The position numbers were made by a program, and so were the translations under genes. Positions 8,242-17,200 of a stretch of 20,152 nt of DNA are shown piece by piece. Every line of letters starts with the position of its first letter. Position 1 is the stretch's first letter. The DNA lies in the NCBI GenBank assembly GCA_018303575.1, contig JAGVXW010000066.1, positions 1 to 20,152 on the forward strand. The letters are read 5' to 3'. A model generated the notes under the pieces. It worked only from the letters and a program-made list of their open reading frames with translations, ran no database searches and was not told the DNA's origin. Source of the DNA: Candidatus Woesearchaeota archaeon. GTDB lineage: Archaea > Nanobdellota > Nanobdellia > Woesearchaeales > WJIZ01.

Positions 8242-8808
8242 ATGCTCGAAGGAAAATTTCTAGGGATTGATGAAAGCGAGAGCCCAAACTTCCCCCAGGC
8301 AGGATCGTACGTCCTCGTGGTCGGCGTGGTCTCGTCCTATGAACCCGATCTTTTCAAAAACCAAATCAAGAAGAAAAGGAAAGCCACAAGAGACCCGCCA
8401 TGGCACGAGTTGCGTGGCCGCGAGTATCACCTCCTCAGAATTCCAGCTGATTATCACTACACTTATGGCCACAGGGGAATCATTGCGATTTCTTTGGTGG
8501 AATGTATTGCGAATACCAAAGGCCCAGAGAGAGTGATTGTAGATGGAAACCTTTGGCCGCAACAAGTAGCGCAGGTACACACTGTGCTTGGCCCGGAATA
8601 TGAGGGAGTGAGTATCGTTGGTGAAGACCGGGCGGATCGGCGTTACCCGCTCGTGAATCGGGCCGATAATCTTGCGCATTTCTTAGTGCATCTCGCTCAT
8701 ATTCCAGTGCAATTCCCAAATAATCAGCCGTTGGGGCTTCATCCTGAAAAATACACCGCCTTCGAAGCGTACGGAAAAAAAGCCTCGGCGAACAATTCAA
8801 GTGCATGA
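8242..8808 (+). CDS. Divergent RNase HII-like (RNase H fold) protein
   Basis: A 188-residue protein without an obvious close family match by eye. It reads like a degenerate ribonuclease HII. GIDES near the N-terminus supplies Asp10 and Glu11, VDG supplies Asp101, and RADRRYPLV supplies Asp132. The order and spacing match the Asp-Glu-Asp-Asp set of archaeal RNase HII (7, 8, 105, 135 in the Thermococcus enzyme, from memory), where the last Asp sits in a KADxxxPxVSAAS context. The GRG stretch that normally follows DEA and reads the ribonucleotide is absent. ATG 8242 starts one base after the DP2 stop; TTG 8233 is an overlapping alternative. Its position behind polymerase D suits primer or ribonucleotide removal. 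It could instead belong to another RNase H-fold family with unknown function. Confidence 0.6.
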   Translation: MLEGKFLGIDESESPNFPQAGSYVLVVGVVSSYEPDLFKNQIKKKRKATRDPPWHELRGREYHLLRIPADYHYTYGHRGIIAISLVECIANTKGPERVIVDGNLWPQQVAQVHTVLGPEYEGVSIVGEDRADRRYPLVNRADNLAHFLVHLAHIPVQFPNNQPLGLHPEKYTAFEAYGKKASANNSSA

Positions 8809-8843
8809 ACTGGCGCGAATCAATTGCCTGAACCTAGATCCAT

Positions 8844-9704
8844 CTAAAAGATAGCCGGCGTCACATACACTTCGAACACCGCACCCACAACAAGAAACCC
8901 TAAAGAGATCAACAAGAGCTCAGAAACATCGAGCAGGAGAGTGGAGGCATGGGGCGTGGAGAAGTGGTTGCGGATCACGGCGATGGAGATGATCCCGCCT
9001 GCGATGCCGGCATAGAAATACGCGAGCACCTCGGGGACGCCGTGTATGGCGTAGCGCAGGAACCCATAGGAGAACGCGCCGAAATAACCCGCGATTTTTG
9101 CCAGCCCGACGCTGGCGGCCGCCTCCGCAATCCCGGACCGGATGGAGTTGCCGATTGCTGTCGCGATCACGGTCGCATTCCAGGTGAGGATGAACACGGA
9201 GCCGACGCAGTAGATGAAGGCGAACAGCACGGTGAAGATCGTCACCTTGAGGTTGTTGAAGAAGATGCGGAACAGCACGTCGGAGGTCGCGGCGAAGCCG
9301 GTGACGCTTGAACTCACCTGGTTGTTGATCTGCGAAATGGTCCGGATCTGCTCCGCGAACACGGAGTTCATCGTGTCCTGCGGCAGCAGCACGTACCAGA
9401 GCACCGCGGACAGGACAACGCCCAGGAAGAACGCGCTGAGCACCCAGATCGCCCGGTTGTGCTCATGCAGCAGCACTTTTTCGGAGTCGGTCTTGAGGTC
9501 CTTCGCCTCCTCATATTTCAGCGTGTTGTAGATGAGCGGCACAGCCGCGAGCACCGTGAAGAAGACAGCCGCGAAGGAGGCCTGCTTGTTGAAGATCCAG
9601 AGCGCGAGGAACACGGCGATCGTGTTGTAGAGCAGCCCCATGAAGAACATCTGCCAGGGCCGCCGCTCCACTTTCGCCGGGTAGAGCAGGCTCTCGATGA
9701 CCAT
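8844..9704 (-). CDS. SpoIIM-family (stage II sporulation protein M) membrane protein
   Basis: Integral membrane protein of 286 residues. Hydrophobic segments are visible at about 20-38, 43-59, 85-106, 153-178, 206-245 (probably two passes) and 261-280. The middle resembles the SpoIIM/DUF95 family: FFNNLKVTIF (148-157), then a Gly-rich pass ending in WNA (175-177), and a conserved-looking HGVPE (221-225). In archaea this family is of unknown function; sporulation is not implied. The gene converges on the RNase HII-like gene (35 bp between stops) and diverges from aIF2-beta. A TTAAAAAT box about 25 bp upstream fits a leaderless or very short leader. A 7-bp stem covers the GGGGAG just before the ATG. 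Confidence 0.85.
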   Translation of the reverse strand: MVIESLLYPAKVERRPWQMFFMGLLYNTIAVFLALWIFNKQASFAAVFFTVLAAVPLIYNTLKYEEAKDLKTDSEKVLLHEHNRAIWVLSAFFLGVVLSAVLWYVLLPQDTMNSVFAEQIRTISQINNQVSSSVTGFAATSDVLFRIFFNNLKVTIFTVLFAFIYCVGSVFILTWNATVIATAIGNSIRSGIAEAAASVGLAKIAGYFGAFSYGFLRYAIHGVPEVLAYFYAGIAGGIISIAVIRNHFSTPHASTLLLDVSELLLISLGFLVVGAVFEVYVTPAIF

Positions 9705-9706
9705 GC

Positions 9707-9733
9707 TCCCCTTTTGCCAAGGGGATTTTTAAG
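9707..9733 (-). promoter_or_regulatory. Promoter and start-proximal hairpin of the SpoIIM-like gene
   Basis: On the minus strand TTAAAAAT (about 9732-9725) lies about 25 bp before the ATG at 9704. A stem of TCCCCTT (9707-9713) with AAGGGGA (9719-9725) and a 5-nt loop sits between them and contains the GGGGAG preceding the start. On the plus strand the same T-run, TTTTTAAG (9726-9733), is placed about 26 bp before the three-way-junction element at 9761-9835, so one box could serve both directions. Confidence 0.4.
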
Positions 9734-9760
9734 CATTGTGGAAAACACAGTATGCTAGGC

Positions 9761-9835
9761 TGGCGCTGGATGCGACGGGGGATGCCCCATCGGGGTGTCG
9801 CATAGGGCAACAAGTATGTTGCCCGTCCAGCGCCA
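9761..9835 (+). ncRNA. Candidate structured RNA: perfect three-way junction
   Basis: A 75-nt segment folds into three perfectly paired stems. The outer stem is TGGCGCTGGA (9761-9770) with TCCAGCGCCA (9826-9835), 10 pairs. Arm 1 is TGCGAC (9771-9776) with GTCGCA (9797-9802), whose interior GATG/CATC can pair again. Arm 2 is GGGCAACA (9805-9812) with TGTTGCCC (9817-9824), 8 pairs around an AGTA loop. Only TA and G are unpaired at the junction. It lies upstream of the aIF2-beta TATA box, so it is not that gene's leader. A TTTTTAAG box sits about 26 bp before position 9756. It is not a tRNA: the closing stem is 10 bp and there are only two arms. Strand and transcription are inferred; it could instead be a DNA-level inverted-repeat element. 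Confidence 0.5.
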
Positions 9836-9875
9836 TTCTAAATGGCATTGGATCGGCGGCGTACAGGTGGCATAG

Positions 9876-9884
9876 TTTTAAATA
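9876..9884 (+). promoter_or_regulatory. TATA box of aIF2-beta
   Basis: TTTTAAATA is centred about 27 bp before the ATG at 9907, placing the transcript start essentially at the start codon. This supports a leaderless message and rejects the longer open frame back to TTG 9736. Confidence 0.65.
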
Positions 9885-9906
9885 TCTCCCAGCGCTTCTT
9901 TTTCGC

Positions 9907-10314
9907 ATGGAATACGCCGAGATGCTGAAGGAAGCGATGCACAGCCTGCCGGAGAGCTCATTCGAGAAGCAGCGCTTTGAGGTTCCAAAGGTGATAGGCC
10001 ATTTGCAGGGCAATATCACCGTCATCAGCAATTTTCGGCAGATCGCGTCCACTCTTCGAAGGGAGCCGGAGCATTTGCTCAAGTTTGTTCTCAAGGAATT
10101 GGCCACTCCCGGAAGCCTCAAGCCCAAGGGCCTGCTCATTGGAGCAAAAGTGCCGGCGATAAAGATCAACGAGAAGATCCGGCAGTATGCGCATGAGTAC
10201 GTGCTCTGCCGGGAATGCGGCAAGCCGGACACGCAGCTGCTGAAGGAAGACAACCTTGCCTATCTGAAGTGCACCGCCTGCGGAACGAAGTATCCGGTGA
10301 AAGGCCGGGGATGA
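9907..10314 (+). CDS. eif2b: Translation initiation factor aIF2 subunit beta
   Basis: Beta subunit of the archaeal eIF2-like complex that delivers initiator Met-tRNA to the ribosome. The 135 residues match the usual archaeal length of about 140. The central domain includes RFEVPKV and the segment QGNITVISNF. The C-terminal zinc ribbon has CREC (101-104) and CTAC (122-125). The frame is open upstream to TTG 9736, but that stretch is the structured intergenic element, and the TATA box at 9876-9884 points to ATG 9907. The stop overlaps the ATG of the DUF424 gene (ATGA), so the pair forms a translationally coupled operon. Confidence 0.94.
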   Translation: MEYAEMLKEAMHSLPESSFEKQRFEVPKVIGHLQGNITVISNFRQIASTLRREPEHLLKFVLKELATPGSLKPKGLLIGAKVPAIKINEKIRQYAHEYVLCRECGKPDTQLLKEDNLAYLKCTACGTKYPVKGRG

Positions 10315-10604
10315 TTCTCGCCAAGCGCCATGTCCGCGACGGCAAGCTGGTGCTCGTCGTCTGCGACCAGAAGCTCCTCGGCAAAAAAATCAGTGAAGGA
10401 GACAAGCAGCTCGATTTGGCCGCGGCCTATTATCAAGGCGCGCCCATCTCAGGCCAGGAATTCCTGAAAGTGCTTGATGAGGCGTACATTCTGGATGGTG
10501 TCGGCCCGGAAGCCACAGGCATTCTGGTGAAAAGCGGCAAGATCTCAGAAAAGGATCTTCTTCATATCGCCGGCATCCCGTATATCATAATCTATAGAAG
10601 GTAA
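10311..10604 (+). CDS. DUF424 family protein
   Basis: Small archaeal protein of 97 residues and unknown function. The pattern VVCDQKLLGKKIS near the N-terminus, AAYYQGAPIS in the middle, a LDGVGPEA segment and the C-terminal IAGIPYIII is that of the DUF424 family, widespread in archaea and often next to translation genes. The ATG overlaps the aIF2-beta stop by four bases; the frame's longer upstream start lies inside aIF2-beta and is not needed. The gene converges on the RPA-like gene with a single base between the two stop codons. Confidence 0.85.
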   Translation: MILAKRHVRDGKLVLVVCDQKLLGKKISEGDKQLDLAAAYYQGAPISGQEFLKVLDEAYILDGVGPEATGILVKSGKISEKDLLHIAGIPYIIIYRR

Positions 10605-10605
10605 G

Positions 10606-11220
10606 TCATTCTAGAACCTTGTATCTCCCCGGCGTGATCTCAAACACTTCCCCTTCCTTTAACAGCAGCTGCACCGTCTCCTCCGTCGCTCCGGTCTCGT
10701 TCATGATTGTCTCAACCGCAACCCCGGCGCCGGAATCTTGCGAGCGGATAAAGGCAAGGATCTTCTCATGCGGCCTTTCGATGATCTCCTCCTTCAGCAC
10801 GCTTTCTTCAATGACAGCCGGCTCAGGCAAAGCCAATCCTTCCAGTTCCTTTTTCCTGACGCGCATCCACGTTTCCGTTGTAGGCGCGACAATCTCCGGT
10901 ACCAGATAGCGATCGCTTCCATACGCCCTAGGCCGCGCGATCAGCAGCACCAGGTCACCGACCGCAACCTTGGGCAACGCTTCAAATCCTCTCACCCCGA
11001 TTTTCCCGGTGCCATCGTCGACAGAAAACGTCCGGTCATTTTGCGCGTCAACAACAACCGCCAGCACGTTCACCCGGTAGACTTTCTTCTCGCCAAGCGC
11101 GAGATAGCTCGGGCCGTCAGGCTGCTCCATCACTTGTGCGGTGAGCACGAAGCGCAGCGGCACCTTCACCGCCGGATGGCGCTGCCTAGATCCTGCTGAT
11201 GAATCCGCGTCGGGGCTCAA
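10606..11220 (-). CDS. RPA-family OB-fold single-strand-DNA-binding protein (RPA32-like)
   Basis: A 204-residue protein with an OB-fold (about 48-113, including TFSVDDGTGKIGVRGF) and a C-terminal winged-helix-like segment (about 149-204), the layout of RPA32-type proteins and of the archaeal RPA family (COG3390-like). It probably binds single-stranded DNA or partners the main archaeal RPA at forks. The start chosen is TTG 11220, overlapping the end of mcm by 35 bp, because similarity to archaeal RPA-family N-termini (basic residues then PAVKV) begins before the next usable start. GTG 11169 (residue 18) is the alternative. It follows mcm in the same transcription unit and converges with DUF424. 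Confidence 0.75.
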   Translation of the reverse strand: MSPDADSSAGSRQRHPAVKVPLRFVLTAQVMEQPDGPSYLALGEKKVYRVNVLAVVVDAQNDRTFSVDDGTGKIGVRGFEALPKVAVGDLVLLIARPRAYGSDRYLVPEIVAPTTETWMRVRKKELEGLALPEPAVIEESVLKEEIIERPHEKILAFIRSQDSGAGVAVETIMNETGATEETVQLLLKEGEVFEITPGRYKVLE

Positions 11221-14200
11221 AGATATCGCCTGCTCTCTTCAGCTTTTGAAGCGTCTCGTCCACCTGGTCTTCGCTAAAGCCCTTGCTCCTCGCCTGGTCC
11301 AGGATGTCGTCTAAAGGAATGGTCTTGCCTACTTCCTTCTCCAGCTCAACAATGATGTCCTTGATGGTCGCGATGTGGCTGCGCTCGCTCGCGGAGATGC
11401 CCGTGGAGATGCGGTCGATGTCGATCGCCCCTGTCTCGGGGTCGATGCCGATCTGCGAGAGGCAGTAGTGCATCAGTTCCACCGCCCGTTTCGCGTCCTC
11501 TTCTGTTACAGTGTCACGGAGCGCCAGGCGCGCGCTCGCCTCCGACATGCGGATGAGCGCCTCCAGCTGTCTCGCCGAGATGGGGATGGCCTTGATGCCG
11601 CCTTCCTCGCTCCCAGAACTCCGCATCTTGAGATAGTATCTCTGGATTTCCTTCACCGCGTCGTCGCTGAGCTTGGGGAAAACTCTCTGGCGCGCATAGG
11701 CGAAGTACTTCCTGAGCAGCCTCCCGTCGATGCTCGGGACAACGAACTCCGGGCTCTGGTGCAGGTGGAGCATGAAGCCAGAGATCTTGTCGTCCTTCTC
11801 CTTGTTCGGCAAGTCTCGTACCGGGAAGATGAGGTCGAAGCGGTTGATGAGCGTGCTCGGCAGCTCGATCTGCTTCGGGATGATCTCATACGGGTCGAAC
11901 CTTCCGAATTTTGGGTTAGCCGCCGCCAAAACAGTTGTCTCGGAGCGCAGCGTGGCCTGGATGTTGGCTTTTGAAATCGTGACGGTATTGTGCAGCACCA
12001 GTCCTTCGCTCAGGAACGTCTGATGAGGCATGACCGTCACATCATAGACATACGGCACCCCTTCATTTGGAACTCTTTTGATATCTGTAATCCGAACGAA
12101 ACGTATCTCAGAAGAGATGAGCCGGGAGAGCTGGCGCAGCTCCTGCTCAAGTCTGCGGATTTTTTCCTCAGCCAAGAATTTGGTTTCATCCCAAAGGAGC
12201 GCATAGCAAGAGCTCTGCTGATGCCCTTCGGCGTAATAGAGCGCGCTGGGCGACAGATTCAGCTTTGAGCTCAAGGTTTTGGCTTCGATACGGCAATTCC
12301 TTCGCAACATTCTGGAGCTCTTTGAATCAAAAGAGTTCTTAGCAGCGGTCATTTTTTTCTCTATTTTCAGGAGTGTTTCGCGTACGACTTCCCGCGTCGA
12401 ATTCTGGTCCGAGGCGAGAATCTTATAGAAATAGCCAGTATCAAGGCCCAGTTCTGAGGAAAGGTCTTTGACGCGTTTCACAAGCTCTGGAGGCACAGGG
12501 TCACGTTCGTTTCTCTTGCGTTCCCCTATCCCGCATAACTTCTCAACACGTGCTTTCCTTCGATCGTCACGTACGATGAGATTGAGGAATGACTTTCTGC
12601 TCTTCCTTCCCGAGACCCAGACTTTGTAATAGGAGTTCTCCCCACGCTTCTCTTCGCGAATCGCGCTCCAGATGCCATGCTGCAAAAGCAAGTCTTGGTA
12701 ATCTTTCGCGCAGCCGTAACTTGACGTTGAATATCCAACATCAGAGCTGTCCACGAATCCATCGCCTTTGAATGCGGCATGGAGGAAAGCGAGTTGAATC
12801 TCTTTCGCCGAAGTCCGAATTGCAGTCGGCACCCGCTTTTGTGGAGCCTTATGCATGAGTTCAGGGAAATTCTCTTTCAGGAAGGAATGGAGCGGCTGGG
12901 AGCAGCACCGCACCGTGAAGAGATCTTTCGTCGCTTTTTTTCTTGTTTCCTTTCTCTGGAGATTCGTGTTGATTGAAGTCTTAAAGATGGCTGTAAAAAG
13001 ATGCTGGGCCTCCTTCACGATATCGGTGTCAGTATTGCTTACCCCGATTTCAGCGTAACGCAATTTCTTGTTGTGATAAGAGTGCCCTTCAGTCGCGATG
13101 TAGCCAAGAAGGCTTCCTAATTCCAGCGTCATGCTCTCCGGGAATTTGATTTTCTTGTGTCTCGGATCAGATTCAGGAATGGATTTGAGTGTAACCTTGC
13201 GAGTTGTCGCAGGAAGCACCGTCGGGGCCGGCGCAAGCATGCCCGGAGCGATCAGCGCTGCGGGAAGTTCGCGGATCCTTCCTTCGTGCCAGACAAAGAC
13301 CGGATGCTCGGGAGTCACTTTGATTTTCCTTCCATGGCTGTACGAAATCTCGTAGAAATATTCGGGAGCGGAATGCCTGCTGATGCGCTGGGAAGAAGCG
13401 ATGAAATTCTTGTGGAAATCCGTCGAGGCGAGCTTCACATCCTCATCGAAGAGGAAGTCGGTATCCACACCCTTCACCACCTTTCCAGCTTCCATGAGCC
13501 TGTCGACAAAGGTCCCGATTTTCTCGACGCTTCCGTCGGCAAAGGTCATCTCCGTGTCAGGATGGTAGCTCTGCCCCTCCAGCGCCTCATGCATCGCGTC
13601 CCTGTCCTCCGTGCTCATCTTGTCCAGCTCGTCGATGCAGACAACTCCCCTGTTGCCGAGCACGAGCGCCCCGGCCTCAAGGCTCCACCCAGACATGAAC
13701 TCATCTTTCACGACTGCCGCAGTATTATGCACCAAAATGCCCTCGGAAACAAAATTATGGGAATTCTCGACTGTAAGATCGTAAACATAAGGAGATTCGC
13801 TCCGGATTTTTCGAATCGTCTTGATCGGTTCCCAATAGATGTCGCTCTGGACCAATTGAAGAAGATCAGGAGGCGGGCTTCTCAGCATCTTTACAAGGCG
13901 CAGCGCGCGATCTCGAGAAAGGTTGTGATGCCAGCCCGCTTTTCTGAGAGGAATCTTTTCAATCTGGAGCGCTTCCTTGATGCGGACCGCGATTCCCGGG
14001 ATGACATCCGTATTCGTATTCTCTGTCCTTGCCTTCGTAATGATTTTCCGCAAAATAGCATTTTTCTTGGGATGGCGCAGCTTGAAATGCGAAGCGAAAT
14101 TCCCGATTTGTCCAGCGCCTCTGATTTCCACTTCCCATTTTACATATCTGCCTTTGATGTGGCCTAAGCTAGGCTTTCTATTCCTGATGGTCGCGTGAAT

Positions 14201-17200
14201 GCCATATCTCAGCATCACCAGTTGCAATTGCCTCGCAAACCTTTCGGATGCGGAAGTATAGGAAATGCAGTCCGAGCCGTCCTCCCGTATCTGGACAGAG
14301 CCATCTGTATCGTAGAGCCCAGAAATATAACCGGCAAGCAGCTCATTAGAAAGATGCAACAACCTGCTTCCGAATTCCAGACGATGCGATTTGGGGCTGG
14401 GAGGAATCCCTAATGATCCAAGGAGCTCAGCGAAAATCTTGGAATGCGCCCGAGTGGCCTCTGGCCGGGCAGCACTGCCCGATTGAATATCATAATTGAG
14501 GCGCATCCTTGCAAGCAGGTTCCTATAGGCCTGATGAAGCGTTGGCTCGCTGCCAGAGAGGCGGATGCTATAGCTTGACCCTTTTTTATGGATATCGCCG
14601 TCCCCAGCGATCATCCCGGCGACATAGAGGAACTCTTTGTCCATCGTTTCAGGCAAGAGATGTGTTTTTCCCTTCTCTAAGGCGACTTGCGTAACGTAAG
14701 GCCTCCAATCAATCTCAGCAGCAGCGCAGATCTTTTTGAAGTCATTGAGCCGGATGTTGCCCCTTGCTCCCTCTTTTCTCCAGTAAGGGTAGAGCGCGCC
14801 CTCGGCAACGCCCAGATGCCTGGCCGCAGCTCGCAATGTTCCATAGTGCCTTGTAAGGGCCCTCGTAGCCTCATTGACAATCCGCTTTACTCCGTAGACT
14901 GCAGGATTTGATTTAATCAATTGTGAAGGATGAAGAATCTCTATATCCCCCCCAATAAGCATTCTTGGAGTAGCTGCATATGTTCCTTCACTCAGCTCGC
15001 AACTCTTTCTCCATTGCGCTTTGCCCTTCTCCAGAGTATAGAGCTGCGTATTTGCTGTCATCTTGATGCGTTTGCCGCCGCGCAACGTTATTTCATAGAG
15101 GAAATCCGGCGCACGGAGCTTCCAAATTGCAGCAGGATGCTGGGAATGCAGCTTGAGATCAGGCGACATGCTCTGTACGTTGATATCTGTAATATGCTCC
15201 TGTTTCCAGATTCCCTTTCGCACTTCTTCCGGCCGGGTAAGCCTGCTTTCCACGACCTTCCCAATGGCTTCGATGCCGCCGGGGTTGGTGCAGAGGAGCG
15301 AATCAGGAGCGATGCAGAGCCCAGCGCCCGAAGCGCCTTTTCCCGAAACAAACCTTCCTTTCGGAGCGATCTTCGCGACGCGCTTCAGTGTCGCCGAATT
15401 ATGCACGACAACACCATTGGCGACAAAATTGTGAGTGGCCGCGACTTCAAGGTCATAGACAAAGGCCGTTTCATTCTTAACTTCCTCAATCGAGAGGATC
15501 TCGTCCCAGAAGATGTCCGCAAATGCGATTTGCTCAAGGAGTTGGACGGATTTATTTTTTCTGCCCTTCAGATGCATGCACATCTTTTGCACAGTCCTCA
15601 CGCTCGGGAGCCGGTTGTTCTGGTCGAAGTGGCAATAGCTGCTTCTCGTCAGGCCCATTTCCTTTTGCAGGAGGCCTTCCTCGTTCCGGATGCGCTTGAG
15701 AAGGCCATTGATTCCAGGAATCAAGTCGATATTGGTATTGTGCGTTGTGAAAGCGCGCTTGAGCTCTGTAACTTTATTCCTTCTTCTCCCCGAGACAAAT
15801 CCAATCTTTTCAAGATAGGCATCAGCGAATGCTCCGGAGATGATGAGTTCATAGCATTCAACCATCCGCCTTTCTTTCGAATTGGTCGCGCATTTCAGCT
15901 TCTTCTTCAAGAGCGAGACAATCCCGAACCTCAGCAGGGAATACTGAATCTCATCAGCGAGAGCCTTGCTGATGGTGCAGTACTCAATCTGTCTTTTGTT
16001 GATGTTGATATGGCCGTCGCATTCGAAGAGCCCCCTGATGAATTCTGCGAGGACTTCATTTCTTGAACGCAGGATCACATGAGGGATTTTCTTGTTCTTC
16101 GCCCCCCCGAGCAGTTCAGGAAAGTTTTGTTGGTAAAAACCAAGGAGCGCTTTCGAGTTCACGCATCGCTCCTGCGCGGTTTTTCCATGGTATGTTTTCT
16201 TCGCTTTGACATCGGCATGGAAGATTCCCCGCATAAGGCTTGTGAAGTCTTGCAGCGTGTCAGCGTCGTTGTTCGTGATACTCAGTTCCCCGCTTGATTT
16301 GGAGTAGGCAAGATATCCATCGCCGCAAAGATAGCCGCAAAGCCGGGCCAAGTCCCCGGTTACGATTGCGGGGAATATCAGTCTATGGGAATTGCGAGCG
16401 TATGTTGGAGTAAATATCGGGATCATCTGCAAGGCGCCCGAAACAGCGATCTTTCTCGGGGTCGCTATCCGTTCGCCGACAGAAAACTTCCTGGCTTCCT
16501 TCCCGATGATATATCCATCATCGCAATAAAACAGCGGATGGTCTTTTGTGACCCAAAGCTCCTTTCCTATCCTCGTTTTTATTCTGAGAAGATTCTCATC
16601 ACTCTTCCTTTTCCACACTTTTGTCGCGAAGCTCTTTTCCAGGCTTCCATCCAGCTGAAGCGAAGGCACAACAAAAGACTCGGGGAGAGAGATGAAAGAC
16701 CCTCCAGAAAGTTCCTGTATGGGCACAATGTCGCCGTTCCCCAGCATGACTTTTGTGCTTTCATGAAGGCATTTTCCGCTGCCCGGATCGCCTATCAACA
16801 AGACATGGATGTCCCCTCTTGTCACCGACCCATCGTCCCTCACTTTCCTTACTCCGCCAGCCATGAGCATCAAAACTGCCTCCTTGATCTTCTCATGGCC
16901 GTAGATGCTCGGCGCCACGGAGCTGATGAGCTTGTTGTTGAGATCAGGATCGCGGGAGATGTTCAGGATTTCCTCCTCCTCTTCAGGCGAGATCTCCAGC
17001 GTCGAGAAGTCCTCCTCGATCGCCTCCACAGAGTTCGCCTCGATCATCAGGTCGAAGCGGATGAGCTTGCCCCCATCTCGAGCGAGTACCGGCACCTCTT
17101 TCAAAATTCCCGCGCACCGTATCCTGCTTCCGGGGTTGGTCTTCTTCTCGGAAATCGGCGACACGAGGTCGTTCTTAAGTAAGAGATTAATGCGCTTGGG

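Noticed and set aside
9761..9835. tRNA gene
   Set aside because: The length is right, but the closing stem is 10 bp, there are only two arms, and there is no recognisable anticodon arm or T-loop sequence.
9736..9906. N-terminal extension of aIF2-beta from TTG 9736
   Set aside because: It would translate the three-way-junction element, and the TATA box lies inside it, 27 bp before the ATG at 9907. aIF2-beta is already full length from that ATG.
13157..16066. Long plus-strand open frames (336 and 378 codons) opposite mcm
   Set aside because: They are antisense to the MCM exteins and inteins, whose motifs and splice junctions are unmistakable. Their translations show no domain pattern.
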